The position numbers were made by a program, and so were the translations under genes. Below the pieces are notes generated by a model. It had not been told where the DNA came from, did no database searches, and was given only the letters and a program-made list of their open reading frames with translations. 64,000 nucleotides of DNA from Methanocella conradii HZ254. GTDB lineage: Archaea > Halobacteriota > Methanocellia > Methanocellales > Methanocellaceae. Position 1 is the stretch's first letter. Each line of letters begins with the position of its first letter. Below are positions 8,227-16,745 of the stretch, piece after piece. Location: NCBI RefSeq assembly GCF_000251105.1, contig NC_017034.1, positions 1,550,001 through 1,614,000 on the forward strand. The letters run 5' to 3'.

Positions 8227-8308
8227 GGCTATCGCTGTATCATATGCGGCACATCATTATAAGGCTTTCAGGAAAGACAGGTTTATCATTAGCGCCGCCT
8301 ACTATGTA

Positions 8309-9505
8309 ATGTTTATGAGCCCGATCAGAGACCCCATCCATGGCTACATCGAGGTGGCGCCACACATCGAGAGGCTGCTGGACACGGGAATAGTGCAGCG
8401 TTTAAGAAATATTAAGCAGCTAGGGTGGACAAACCTCGTCTATCCTGGCGCAAACCACACGAGGTTTGAGCACTCTTTGGGAACCTATTATTTGGCCAGC
8501 AGGCTGGCAGGCGAGCTATCTGAGGAAGAGCGCAGGGAAATTGAGATAGCGGCCCTGCTACACGACGTCGGGCACGGGCCGTACTCGCATGATAGCGAGG
8601 ACATCATCGAGCAGTACACCAGGCGCAGGCACGATGACGTGGCCTTCCTCATTGAAAGCGAGGAAATAGCTGGCATTCTCGACGAGTATGGCATCAAGCC
8701 TTCGGCCATATCCGGCCATATACAGGGTAAGACTAAGATAGGGCAGATAATCTCAGGCTCGCTAGACGTGGACAGGATGGACTACATAATAAGGGATGCC
8801 TATTATACCGGCGTGGCATACGGCATCGTCGACTATGAGCACCTGCTGCGCAACATCAGGTTTTATGATAATAACATAGTGTTATACTATAGGGGCCTGA
8901 AGTCGGCCGAATCTCTGCTCATGTCGAGGTTTCTGATGTACCCGTCCGTCTATGATCACCACGTTGGCCGCATAGCTGGCTCCATGTTCGTGCACGCCCT
9001 TGAGGCGGCCATCCTGAACGGCGACGTGAACGCCTTTGAGCTACAGCAGATGGACGACTACGAGCTTAATGCCCGAATGAGGAATTTTAATGAGTACTCG
9101 GCCGACATGATACGCCGCCTCAACTCGCGAAACCTGTTCAAGAGGGCGCTTTACGTCGGCTTTGACTCGGTGGACAAGAGCATCGTGAGGTATACAAGGA
9201 TACAGAAGGATATCGAGCGAGAGATAGCCCGCATGGCGGGGGTAGAGGAAGGCTACGTGCTCGTGGATATTCCGAAAATGCCAGAGTTCAGGGAACGTAA
9301 CACAATGGTGCTCATGGAAAACGGACAGCTTAAATACCTGGAGGACGTCTCGAAGCTGGTAAAGATCATGGAGGAGTCGTACTTTGATGACTGGCGGATG
9401 GGCGTCTATACGCTGCCCGAGTGTAGGGATAGGGTTGCGAGGGTGGCGCGGGCCTACTTTAACGTGGAGCGTGTGCCCAGGCAAAGCAAGCTAGGGGTAG
9501 CCTGA
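8309..9505 (+). CDS. HD-domain phosphohydrolase
   Basis: Metal-dependent phosphohydrolase of the HD superfamily, in the group that includes SAMHD1-like dNTPases. The metal ligands are visible as TRFEHSLGTYYLASRL and, about 40 residues later, ALLHDVGHGPYSHDSED, with a further aspartate in GSLDVDRMDYIIRDAYYTG. The N-terminus SPIRDPIHGYIEV is typical of the family. The frame is open further upstream across the start of the divergent cofD, but ATG 8309 (or 8315) matches family starts. The stop overlaps the ATG of the next gene (TGATG), which suggests a three-gene operon with the LpdD-like gene and ubiX. Substrate not known. Confidence 0.88.
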   Translation: MFMSPIRDPIHGYIEVAPHIERLLDTGIVQRLRNIKQLGWTNLVYPGANHTRFEHSLGTYYLASRLAGELSEEERREIEIAALLHDVGHGPYSHDSEDIIEQYTRRRHDDVAFLIESEEIAGILDEYGIKPSAISGHIQGKTKIGQIISGSLDVDRMDYIIRDAYYTGVAYGIVDYEHLLRNIRFYDNNIVLYYRGLKSAESLLMSRFLMYPSVYDHHVGRIAGSMFVHALEAAILNGDVNAFELQQMDDYELNARMRNFNEYSADMIRRLNSRNLFKRALYVGFDSVDKSIVRYTRIQKDIEREIARMAGVEEGYVLVDIPKMPEFRERNTMVLMENGQLKYLEDVSKLVKIMEESYFDDWRMGVYTLPECRDRVARVARAYFNVERVPRQSKLGVA

Positions 9506-9864
9506 TGGAATTGGTGAAATCAAATAGCGCTGGGAGAATTTCTGTCGACTTGAAGGCGGTCGAGGTAGGCGATGGCCTTCTCGTGGTCATTACGGGTGGA
9601 AATGCTCATATTGGCGCTGCTGCAGTCGGCATTAATTATGGCGCGATGGCAACTTCTTCGGTTATAACAGTCCCTGGGCACAGGGAGGACAGGGTGGTGA
9701 AGGATGCAGCGGAAAAGCTCGCCAAAGAGCTAGGCAGGACCGTCGTAGTCGTGGCGGGCATCCATTATGATAAGATGAGTAAAGAGGAAATACGTGACGC
9801 CCTCCGGCTCTCCGGCGAGCTGGTGGACGCGCTGGCGGGAGAACTATGCAAAAGAAGATCGTGA
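9505..9864 (+). CDS. LpdD-like protein, possible prenylated-flavin chaperone
   Basis: Small 119-residue cytoplasmic protein. The N-terminal pattern (AGRISVDLKAVEVGDGLLVV, then TGGNAHIGAAAVG) and the GHRED motif resemble the LpdD-like family, described as a partner of UbiD-type decarboxylases that use prenylated FMN. The next gene, overlapping by 19 bases, is ubiX, which makes prenylated FMN. That neighbour is the main support for a role in handling or loading the cofactor. Recognition is from memory of the family pattern and was not tested by search. Confidence 0.6.
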   Translation: MELVKSNSAGRISVDLKAVEVGDGLLVVITGGNAHIGAAAVGINYGAMATSSVITVPGHREDRVVKDAAEKLAKELGRTVVVVAGIHYDKMSKEEIRDALRLSGELVDALAGELCKRRS

Positions 9865-10451
9865 TAGGGATGACAGGGGCGAGCGGGGTGCGATACGGCA
9901 TCCGGCTTCTAGAGGCGCTTGAAGGCATCGAGGAGACGCACCTCATATTATCAAAGGAAGCGAGAGAGCTTATAGAGATTGAGACAGACGTGCAGGTAAG
10001 CGATCTCATACAAAAGGCGACCTTCCACTATGAGGACGACGATTTCATGGCGCCGGTGGCAAGCGGCTCGTACCGATTCGACGCCATGGTCATAGTGCCC
10101 TGCACCATGAAGACGCTCTCCGGCGTGGCGAACGGCTATGCTGACACGCTCATAGGGCGGGCGGCCGACGTCGCTTTAAAGGAGGGGCGCAGGCTCATCT
10201 TAGTGCCAAGGGAGATGCCGCTAAGCCTCGTCCATCTGGAGAATATGGTAAAGGCGTGTAGGGCGGGCTGTGTGGTCATGCCCGCCTGCCCTGGCTTCTA
10301 CAATAGGCCCAGGACTATAGACGACCTCGTCGATAACGTGGTCGGCCGAATACTGGACCAGCTTGGCATCGATAATAGCCTGTACCAGCGATGGGGAGAG
10401 AAAGGGAAAAAGCACGATGTTCTACCGTCCACGCCTCACAGGATAAGATAA
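9846..10451 (+). CDS. ubiX: UbiX-type flavin prenyltransferase
   Basis: Attaches a dimethylallyl group to FMN, producing the prenylated cofactor of UbiD-family decarboxylases. The N-terminal flavin site GMTGASGVRYGIRLLEAL, the serine-rich loop ASGSYRFDAMVIVPCTMKTL and the C-terminal VVMPACPGFYNRPRTIDDLV are all typical. The length of 201 residues is normal. The start ATG lies inside the end of the LpdD-like gene, so translation is probably coupled. No UbiD partner is in the window. In archaea a UbiX/UbiD pair can serve aromatic or isoprenoid-related decarboxylation, so the pathway here is open. Confidence 0.92.
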   Translation: MQKKIVIGMTGASGVRYGIRLLEALEGIEETHLILSKEARELIEIETDVQVSDLIQKATFHYEDDDFMAPVASGSYRFDAMVIVPCTMKTLSGVANGYADTLIGRAADVALKEGRRLILVPREMPLSLVHLENMVKACRAGCVVMPACPGFYNRPRTIDDLVDNVVGRILDQLGIDNSLYQRWGEKGKKHDVLPSTPHRIR

Positions 10452-10464
10452 AACCTTTGCTGAA

Positions 10465-10914
10465 TCAGGCGTGGTACTGGTCGAACTTGTCCTTCTCCGC
10501 TTCTACCTTCTGGAAGTTTATGACGGGCAGCGGCGTAGCAGGGGGCAGACACAGGCTCTGGGAAATAAGCATCGCCAGCGGTATAATCCTCGCCATCACG
10601 TTATTCGCAGCCTCATTCTGTACGGCAACGTCCGGCCTGCCCCCTTCCCACTCCTTAAGTATCTTCTCGATATTGCCTCCCGCATAGTCACAAAAGCCCT
10701 CGAACCTGATGAACCCGATGGAAGGGCTAAAATAGTTAATAGTTATGCTGTACTCGATGCGGAGCACCTTATCAGGCCCCATGGGGGGCTTCACTGCCGA
10801 CAAATTCCTCAAGTTAATGTCATAGTTCACGTTAATGTTCCTGTACTTGGGTAGCTCTTCCAGGGAAACGTGCCTGGCAGACTCTATCTTGTTTATTGCG
10901 AATCCGACTATCAT
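10465..10914 (-). CDS. Conserved archaeal protein, possibly SecB-like
   Basis: 149-residue soluble protein without signal peptide or membrane segment. It alternates beta-type segments (NINVNYDINL, EYSITINYFSPSIGFIRFEG) with a C-terminal helix (NEAANNVMARIIPLAMLISQ) and ends in a proline-rich tail (LPPATPLPVINF). This mix of strands followed by a long helix recalls archaeal SecB-like chaperones, but the resemblance is weak and is offered only as a possibility. It begins 9 bases downstream of pth2 and is probably cotranscribed with it. Confidence 0.55.
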   Translation of the reverse strand: MIVGFAINKIESARHVSLEELPKYRNINVNYDINLRNLSAVKPPMGPDKVLRIEYSITINYFSPSIGFIRFEGFCDYAGGNIEKILKEWEGGRPDVAVQNEAANNVMARIIPLAMLISQSLCLPPATPLPVINFQKVEAEKDKFDQYHA

Positions 10915-10923
10915 GGTCTTCCC

Positions 10924-11271
10924 TTACATTAGTTTTAGGTGGCCTACCAGCCTATCGAGCTTTTCCGCCTCCGCGGGGCCCAGGCCCAATGCGGTGATTG
11001 TGCCAGGAGGAACTGTCGTGAGGCCAGCGTCCTGTATGAGCGCCGTTGGGATGTCCATCTTTCGGGCCTCTTCCTTGTATTTAAACAAATCTTCCAGCCG
11101 GTCGACCTTTAAGACTATCTTTTTCTGGCCCTGCCGCTTCCACTCCTCCTGTACTGCGGGCTTCGCCCACTCGTATGCTGATAGCGATGCGTGGGCAACC
11201 TGTACCGCCATCTTCCCCTTTGGAAGCTTTAGGTCATCCCTTACAAGTATGCATTGCTTATACTCAGTCAT
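10924..11271 (-). CDS. pth2: Peptidyl-tRNA hydrolase, archaeal/eukaryal type (Pth2)
   Basis: Releases peptides from prematurely dissociated peptidyl-tRNA so that the tRNA can be recycled. The 115-residue protein has the standard Pth2 pattern: KQCILVRDDLKLPKGKMAVQ with the catalytic lysine region, VAHASLSAYEWA, and the C-terminal TTVPPGTITALGLGPAEAEK. Length is normal. It starts at ATG 11271 and leads the two-gene unit with the 149-residue protein. Confidence 0.96.
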   Translation of the reverse strand: MTEYKQCILVRDDLKLPKGKMAVQVAHASLSAYEWAKPAVQEEWKRQGQKKIVLKVDRLEDLFKYKEEARKMDIPTALIQDAGLTTVPPGTITALGLGPAEAEKLDRLVGHLKLM

Positions 11272-11347
11272 TTCTTTTACGTTAGTACGGCAAAAAAGAT
11301 AAACGTTAAGGTTGTAGAGTTGGTTATCACGATTCAGGTTGACAAGA

Positions 11348-12532
11348 ATGTGCTATGATGTGGTCGTGGTCGGCGCAGGCCCTTCGGGCTCGATGGCCGC
11401 CAAGTATGCGGCGAAGAATGGCGCCAGGACTCTCTTAATAGAGGAGCACGGGATGATAGGCTCCCCTGTGTCTTGCACGGGCCATATAAGCGTGAAGGCG
11501 CTCAATGAGTGCGAGCTCCCTGAGGGTAATTTTATTAATAAGAGGATTAGGGGAGCTTTTGTTTACGCCCCTAATAACCATTCTATACCTATCGATGGGC
11601 GGCGTACCATGACTTATGTGGTGGAGAGGAAGATATTTGACAGGGAACTGGCAAAGGCCGCCGCCTCGGCGGGGGCGGAGGTACTGGTCGATACGGCGGT
11701 GAGAGGCGTCAGGAAGGTGCCAGGAGGAGTGGTGCTCGATGCCGTGAGCGAGGGAAAGAAGACCGAGATAGCTGCGAAGGTCGTGATAGGGGCGGATGGC
11801 GTGAGGAGCAAGGTAGCGCGAAGCGCCGGATTGGGCAGGATACCGCACGTATGCACGGGCATCCAGGTTGAGGCCAGCTATGAGCCGAGAGACCCTGAGT
11901 TTGTCGAGGTCTTTTTAGGGCATCGGTATGCGCCCGGCTACTTTGCGTGGTCCGTCCCCACTACAGGCGGCTGCTGTCGCATAGGCTTGAACGCCGATAA
12001 CGATGCCCACGTTTACCTGGAACGCCTTTTGAAAGAGCACGAAATCGTGTCGAAGAAGGCCCGCTCGGCCGTCGACCTGATCATGGGTGGCATACCCGTG
12101 GGCACGCTGAAGCGCACCGTTTCTGATGGAGTATTAATCGTGGGAGATGCGGCGGGACAGGTGAAGCCCATCTCTTATGGCGGCATATATACGGGCGCTA
12201 AATGCGCTAAGATTGCGGGGGAGGTTGCCGCGAAGGCCGCCCTGGAAGGCGACGTGAGCGCTCAAAGGCTGATGGAGTATGAGAGGCGCTGGAGGGGTGA
12301 GATAGGCATGGAATTGACGTTTGGGCTTAAGGCGCGGCAAATATTTGGGAAGATGTCTGATGGCGACCTGAACGAGGCAATCGCCGCGCTGGACGACCCC
12401 GACATCCTTGAAATGATCACTAAGTATGGCGATATAGACCACCCATCCATGCTTGCGCGCCAGTTCCTGGGACTCTCCATGAATAAGAGCGCGTGGCGTT
12501 TTATCAAGTTGTTTGCCCGTATTATCATCTAG
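11348..12532 (+). CDS. Geranylgeranyl reductase family flavoprotein
   Basis: FAD-dependent reductase of the geranylgeranyl reductase family; archaeal members saturate the isoprenoid chains of membrane lipids. The N-terminal dinucleotide fold is DVVVVGAGPSGSMAAKYAA, the second FAD motif is VVIGADGVRSKVARSAGL and the third is DGVLIVGDAAGQVKPISYGG. The substrate-side loop has IGSPVSCTGHIS in place of the more usual CGEG block, so it may be a paralogue acting on another prenyl or flavin substrate. At 394 residues the length is normal. ATG 11348 was preferred over a TTG nine bases upstream because the FAD motif should lie within the first 20 residues. Confidence 0.85.
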   Translation: MCYDVVVVGAGPSGSMAAKYAAKNGARTLLIEEHGMIGSPVSCTGHISVKALNECELPEGNFINKRIRGAFVYAPNNHSIPIDGRRTMTYVVERKIFDRELAKAAASAGAEVLVDTAVRGVRKVPGGVVLDAVSEGKKTEIAAKVVIGADGVRSKVARSAGLGRIPHVCTGIQVEASYEPRDPEFVEVFLGHRYAPGYFAWSVPTTGGCCRIGLNADNDAHVYLERLLKEHEIVSKKARSAVDLIMGGIPVGTLKRTVSDGVLIVGDAAGQVKPISYGGIYTGAKCAKIAGEVAAKAALEGDVSAQRLMEYERRWRGEIGMELTFGLKARQIFGKMSDGDLNEAIAALDDPDILEMITKYGDIDHPSMLARQFLGLSMNKSAWRFIKLFARIII

Positions 12533-12582
12533 GTGGCAGTCAGCTTGAAGCGCGTCAAGATGAGGAAAAAGTAGAGGGCGGC

Positions 12583-13116
12583 ATGGTGCGCGTCCATTAC
12601 GCTAAGGGTTTGCTGGAGCTATTTGAGAAAGCCCCGGCGCTTCAAAATCGTATCGAGTATACGTTGTGGTTTTTTCCAGAGATAGAGGATATCAGGTTTG
12701 GGAGGGCCGCAAGGAGCGCCTATTATGATTCGGGGTCGGGTACGGTAAGGCTAACGAGGGGCAGTAGCGTTTATGTCATTGGCCATGAGATAACGCATTA
12801 CTTGCAGGATGGGCGGCACTTCAATGGCAAGACGCTTCCAGAAGGCGAGAGGCAGTGCGACCTCTTTTTATTTGCCCGTAGCCCTGCGCTCGTGTTCGAC
12901 GTATGGGAAGGCAGGGATTCCTCATACCTTGGAAAAGCGCTCAACCTTGGCTTACTTAAAGAGCTATACTCGAAGGAGGAGGGGCAGATGATGGTTTATG
13001 AAGCATGTAGGGAAGCCGTTGCCATGTATAAAGAAAGGCCATGCCATTACATAAGGTGGGCGGAGAAACGCATTAACGAGAATATCATGCAGCGCCTCAG
13101 GCATCGATATTCTTAA
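12583..13116 (+). CDS. HExxH-containing protein, possible metallopeptidase
   Basis: About 177 residues, not matched to a named family. A clear zinc-peptidase motif VIGHEITHYLQDG lies near residue 70, preceded by a strand-rich segment (GTVRLTRGSSVY). No signal peptide or membrane helix, so it is probably cytoplasmic. ATG 12583 (MVRVHYAKGL) was preferred because the longer frame runs back into the reductase gene and its extra 30 residues are low quality. The next gene, 45 bases downstream, is a SPASM-type radical SAM enzyme; the pair may be functionally linked (for example a peptidase for a modified peptide), but this is inference. Confidence 0.7.
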   Translation: MVRVHYAKGLLELFEKAPALQNRIEYTLWFFPEIEDIRFGRAARSAYYDSGSGTVRLTRGSSVYVIGHEITHYLQDGRHFNGKTLPEGERQCDLFLFARSPALVFDVWEGRDSSYLGKALNLGLLKELYSKEEGQMMVYEACREAVAMYKERPCHYIRWAEKRINENIMQRLRHRYS

Positions 13117-13161
13117 ATATATAACCGCACATCTCTGGGTTCATCCTAAACATTGCCGTTC

Positions 13162-14298
13162 ATGGAGGCCCTGTGCTTGAACTTTTTCATCACGCTTACG
13201 ACAGCTTGCGATTTACAGTGCAGATATTGCTATGGCGAGTGCTGTGACGATTTCGACGAGTCCTGCGATGAGGATGATATCGATTACTACTTGCCCCGTG
13301 ACCTGTCTTATGATGCTGGTGCCTTGAAGGCTTTCATGGCTAAGGATCCCGATGCCACGCTCATCTTTTATGGTGGTGAGCCGCTCCTGAACGTCGAGAA
13401 GATGTACGAGCTTATGGACGTGGTGCCAGCTAAGCGGTTCATGCTTCATACGAATGGCACGATGCTTCACAGGGTGCGGCCAGAGTACCTTAATAGGCTT
13501 CACACCATTTCTATCTCGATAGATGGCGATGAGGCGCTTACTGACTATAACCGGGGCAAAGGGGTTTATAGGAGGATAGCCTCGAATGCGAGGCTTGTGA
13601 GGGAGAATGGCTTCAAGGGTGAGATGATCGCCCGCATGACTGTTACCGAGGATTGCGATATATACAGGCAGGCCTTGTTTTTATTGAATAGCCAGGATTT
13701 TTCTTTTGATAGCGTCCACTGGCAGCTCAACGCTTTGTTCTGGAAGAACGATTATGGTAGGCGGCAATTCTCGAGATGGGCCAGGGATAGCTATAACCCG
13801 GGCATAACTCGATTGGCTGGCGAGTGGGTCAGGGTGATGCGTGAGGAGGGCAGGGTTCTTAGAATGTATCCATTTATGTCGATCATGCGCTCGCTATTGC
13901 TAGAGGAGAAGACGCTACTTAGATGTGGGGCTGGATGGGCAGAGTTTAACGTGCAGACAGATGGCATGATATCGCCATGCCCCGTGATGTCCGGCATGAA
14001 AAAGTACTATGCTGGCGATATATTCAAGGGCGACCCGCTACGCTTAAAGCAAACCCTCATATCAGGGCCATGCGAGGGGTGCGAGATGCTGGATATATGT
14101 GGTGGCCGATGCCTCTACGCAAACGTCACCATGAAATGGGGCGACAAGGGGTTCGCAGAAGTATGCTCCACCGTAAAGCATCTCATAAATACGCTCAAAG
14201 ATGCCCTCCCGGAAATAAGGCAACTCCTAAAAGAAGGAAAGATATCAATGGAAGACTTCGATCACATTAAGTTCAACAGCTGTGAAATAATTCCTTAA
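13162..14298 (+). CDS. Radical SAM/SPASM peptide-modifying enzyme (AF0577-like, TIGR04084)
   Basis: Radical SAM enzyme with cluster motif CDLQCRYCYGECC at residues 16-28, a GGEPLL block near residue 72 and a C-terminal SPASM-like cysteine set (CEGCEMLDICGGRC) that would hold auxiliary Fe-S clusters. Such enzymes usually modify peptides or proteins. The arrangement, including an acidic insertion after the first motif and a C-terminal NSCEIIP tail, resembles the archaeal AF0577 family. ATG 13162 was taken rather than TTG 13153, because few residues precede the first strand in the family. A TATA-like TTAAATATATAA at 13112-13123 lies in front. No precursor peptide gene was found next to it. Confidence 0.82.
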   Translation: MEALCLNFFITLTTACDLQCRYCYGECCDDFDESCDEDDIDYYLPRDLSYDAGALKAFMAKDPDATLIFYGGEPLLNVEKMYELMDVVPAKRFMLHTNGTMLHRVRPEYLNRLHTISISIDGDEALTDYNRGKGVYRRIASNARLVRENGFKGEMIARMTVTEDCDIYRQALFLLNSQDFSFDSVHWQLNALFWKNDYGRRQFSRWARDSYNPGITRLAGEWVRVMREEGRVLRMYPFMSIMRSLLLEEKTLLRCGAGWAEFNVQTDGMISPCPVMSGMKKYYAGDIFKGDPLRLKQTLISGPCEGCEMLDICGGRCLYANVTMKWGDKGFAEVCSTVKHLINTLKDALPEIRQLLKEGKISMEDFDHIKFNSCEIIP

Positions 14299-15029
14299 TA
14301 TCCCGTGAAGTCTTCGAGCTTTATCTTTTCATCTGGAATGTCAAGCGTTTTGAGGGCTTTTTTTAGGGCTTCGTTCATGCTGGGTGGGCCGCATATGTAA
14401 AAGACTCTTTCTTTATAGTCGGGTATCTGCTCCTTGACCATCGTTCCATCTATGTGGCCCTTAAGCCCTTTCCAGTCAGGCTGCCTTGTGATGACGTGCT
14501 TAATCGTTAAGTGAGAATCGGCATTCTGCATCTCCTCAAGCTCTTCCCTGAATACTATATCATCAACGGTCTTGTTGGAGTAAAGCATTATGATGTCCGC
14601 GGGCAACCGCATATCCACGCAGTACCGGCAGATGCTCCTGAGGGGCGTGATGCCAATACCGCCGGTCAAAGCGCCAATCTTTATGCTCTCCCCTGCATAA
14701 GTGAACTCCCCGAAAGGCGCGTTAAGCTTAGCCCAATCGCCTGGCCTCATCCTGTCAAGGGCTTGCGAGTATTCGCTATCAGTTATCTTCTTGGTAAACT
14801 CTATGTAATCCTCAGTCGGGCTGCTGGACATCGTGAAGTGGTGCATCTTTTCAACGCCGCCAATCCTGATGTTTATGTACATCCACTGGCCAGCCAGGTA
14901 GCGGAAACCTTCTGGCTTTTTAAAGCGGAAGCTCTTCACGTCTTTTGTACGTGGTATGACCTTATCCAGGGTCGTTTCCCAGACGATGGGCTGGATGGCC
15001 TGCGCCGCCGCCTCAAATACCATAAACAT
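14295..15029 (-). CDS. Ferredoxin-NADP reductase-like FAD/NAD(P) oxidoreductase
   Basis: 244-residue flavoprotein with the ferredoxin reductase fold. The FAD-binding block is FRYLAGQWMYINIR then HHFTMSSSPTEDYIEFTKK, the NAD(P)-site glycine loop is GALTGGIGITPLRSIC, and the end carries VFYICGPPSMNEALKKAL. There is no 2Fe-2S domain, so it acts as a reductase module for a separate partner that is not identifiable here. Two ATG codons (15029 and 15023) follow a GGTGG ribosome binding site; either is possible. It converges with the radical SAM gene, overlapping it by four bases. Confidence 0.88.
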   Translation of the reverse strand: MFMVFEAAAQAIQPIVWETTLDKVIPRTKDVKSFRFKKPEGFRYLAGQWMYINIRIGGVEKMHHFTMSSSPTEDYIEFTKKITDSEYSQALDRMRPGDWAKLNAPFGEFTYAGESIKIGALTGGIGITPLRSICRYCVDMRLPADIIMLYSNKTVDDIVFREELEEMQNADSHLTIKHVITRQPDWKGLKGHIDGTMVKEQIPDYKERVFYICGPPSMNEALKKALKTLDIPDEKIKLEDFTGY

Positions 15030-15137
15030 GCCACCAGGTAATGGTAAGCCTCACATGTCGATAAAGCTGACCTGAAGAAATAAGGGTACAAATGCCATGC
15101 AAAGTATTAATAAAAGCGCGTTATACTTTATTCTTCG

Positions 15138-16745
15138 ATGAATTCCAGGGCTTCAGATGCTCCCATAGCCGTTGAGCTGGCTAAAAAGCAGAAGGCGATA
15201 AGCGTCGCCGAGTTCTTCGAGAAGAACAGGCAGATGCTGGGCTTCGACTCACTCCCCCGAAGCCTCATAACGTGCGTCAAGGAGGCGGTGGATAACTCGC
15301 TAGATGCTTGCGAGGAGGCGTCTATACTGCCGGATATCTATATTCGGATTAAAAAGGTGGACGAGAGGATTCTGAGCGTGGTCGTCGAGGACAATGGGCC
15401 TGGGGTGCAGCGTGATGTCCTGCCTCGCGTGTTTGGCAAGCTGCTGTATGGCAGCCGCTTTCACGCGATAAGGCAAAGCCGGGGCCAGCAGGGCATCGGC
15501 ATATCGGCGGCCGTGCTCTACGCCCAGCTCACGAGCGGCAAGCCCGCCCGCATTACATCTAGAATAGACCCGAAGCTGCCCGCATACGTATACGAGCTGA
15601 AGATAGACACCGAGACCAACGAGCCTAAGATAATATCCGAGAATTATGACGATTTTTTTACTTCGAGGGGCACCAGGATTGAGCTGAGCCTGGAGGCTAC
15701 GTATGTGAGGGGCAAGCAGTCTGTGCTCGAGTATTTGAGGAATACGGCCATCGTGAATCCCCATGCCCGCATCACTTTGGTGGACCCGTATGACGAGAAG
15801 TTCGTTTTCGAGCGCGCTTGCGATGTGCTTCCCAGGCAGCCAGTCGAGATAAAGCCGCACCCGCATGGCATCGAGCTGGGCACGCTCGTAAAGATGCTGC
15901 AGTCCACGGATAGCCACAGGCTTAGCACTTTTTTGTCCTCTTCATTTGCAAAGATAGGCGGCCACACGATGGAGTCCATATGCAGGGAGGCGAGCCTGGA
16001 CCCGGGAATGTCCCCGCAGGAGCTTGCTAAGGATATCGAGGCGGTTAAGAGGCTTCTCGCGGCCTTCCAGAAGATAAAGATAATGGCGCCGCCGAAGGAC
16101 TGCCTTTCGCCCATCACCGATGACCTCTTGAAGAAGGGCATAACTCAGAACCACCGTGTGGATTTCATATCGACCGTTTCAAGGCCGGTGAGCGTCTACC
16201 GGGGCAACCCGTTTTTGGTGGAGGCAGCGATAGCGTATGGCGGTGACATTGACTCGGAAGGCAGGGCTGAGATATACCGTTTCGCTAATAGGGTGCCTCT
16301 CATGTACCAGCAAGGCGCCTGCGCCATCACCCACGCGATAGAGCGTATCAACTGGAAGAACTATGGCCTGGAGCAGCCGAAGGGCGCTAAGGCGCCCATT
16401 GGGCCTCTCATGATAATGGTCCACGTGGCCTCCACGAACGTGCCCTTCACCTCCGAGTCGAAGGATGCCATAGCCGACATACCGGAGATAGAGGACGAGA
16501 TAGAGCTCGCGGTCAGGGAGGCCGCGAGGGACCTCGGTCGTTACCTCTCAGAGCAGAAGAAGGCGCTCGATGCCCGTAAAAAAATTAAGATGTTCGAGGC
16601 GTATACAAGGGAACTTGCGATTGCCTTAGAAGGCCTTACAGGAAAGGATCATACAGTGATCGAGTCTAAATTCATGGAAGTGTTATCCAAAAAGTATTCG
16701 AGGTTCGTTGGGCCGGAGGAGGCGGAAGAGAATGGCCCGCAGTAA
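15138..16745 (+). CDS. top6B: DNA topoisomerase VI subunit B
   Basis: ATPase subunit of the archaeal type IIB topoisomerase, which relaxes and decatenates DNA. The GHKL ATP site is complete: KEAVDNSLDACEEA near residue 48, VVEDNGPGV near 80 and RGQQGIGISAAVLYAQLTSG near 115. The helix-two-turn-helix and transducer domains follow to residue 535, the usual length. It starts at ATG 15138 with TATA-like sequence close upstream and no clear ribosome binding site. The last 14 bases overlap top6A, the classic top6BA arrangement. Confidence 0.97.
   Translation: MNSRASDAPIAVELAKKQKAISVAEFFEKNRQMLGFDSLPRSLITCVKEAVDNSLDACEEASILPDIYIRIKKVDERILSVVVEDNGPGVQRDVLPRVFGKLLYGSRFHAIRQSRGQQGIGISAAVLYAQLTSGKPARITSRIDPKLPAYVYELKIDTETNEPKIISENYDDFFTSRGTRIELSLEATYVRGKQSVLEYLRNTAIVNPHARITLVDPYDEKFVFERACDVLPRQPVEIKPHPHGIELGTLVKMLQSTDSHRLSTFLSSSFAKIGGHTMESICREASLDPGMSPQELAKDIEAVKRLLAAFQKIKIMAPPKDCLSPITDDLLKKGITQNHRVDFISTVSRPVSVYRGNPFLVEAAIAYGGDIDSEGRAEIYRFANRVPLMYQQGACAITHAIERINWKNYGLEQPKGAKAPIGPLMIMVHVASTNVPFTSESKDAIADIPEIEDEIELAVREAARDLGRYLSEQKKALDARKKIKMFEAYTRELAIALEGLTGKDHTVIESKFMEVLSKKYSRFVGPEEAEENGPQ

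Noticed and set aside
8093..8308. Longer N-terminus for the HD hydrolase
   Set aside because: It would overlap the divergent cofD start and adds sequence unlike the family.
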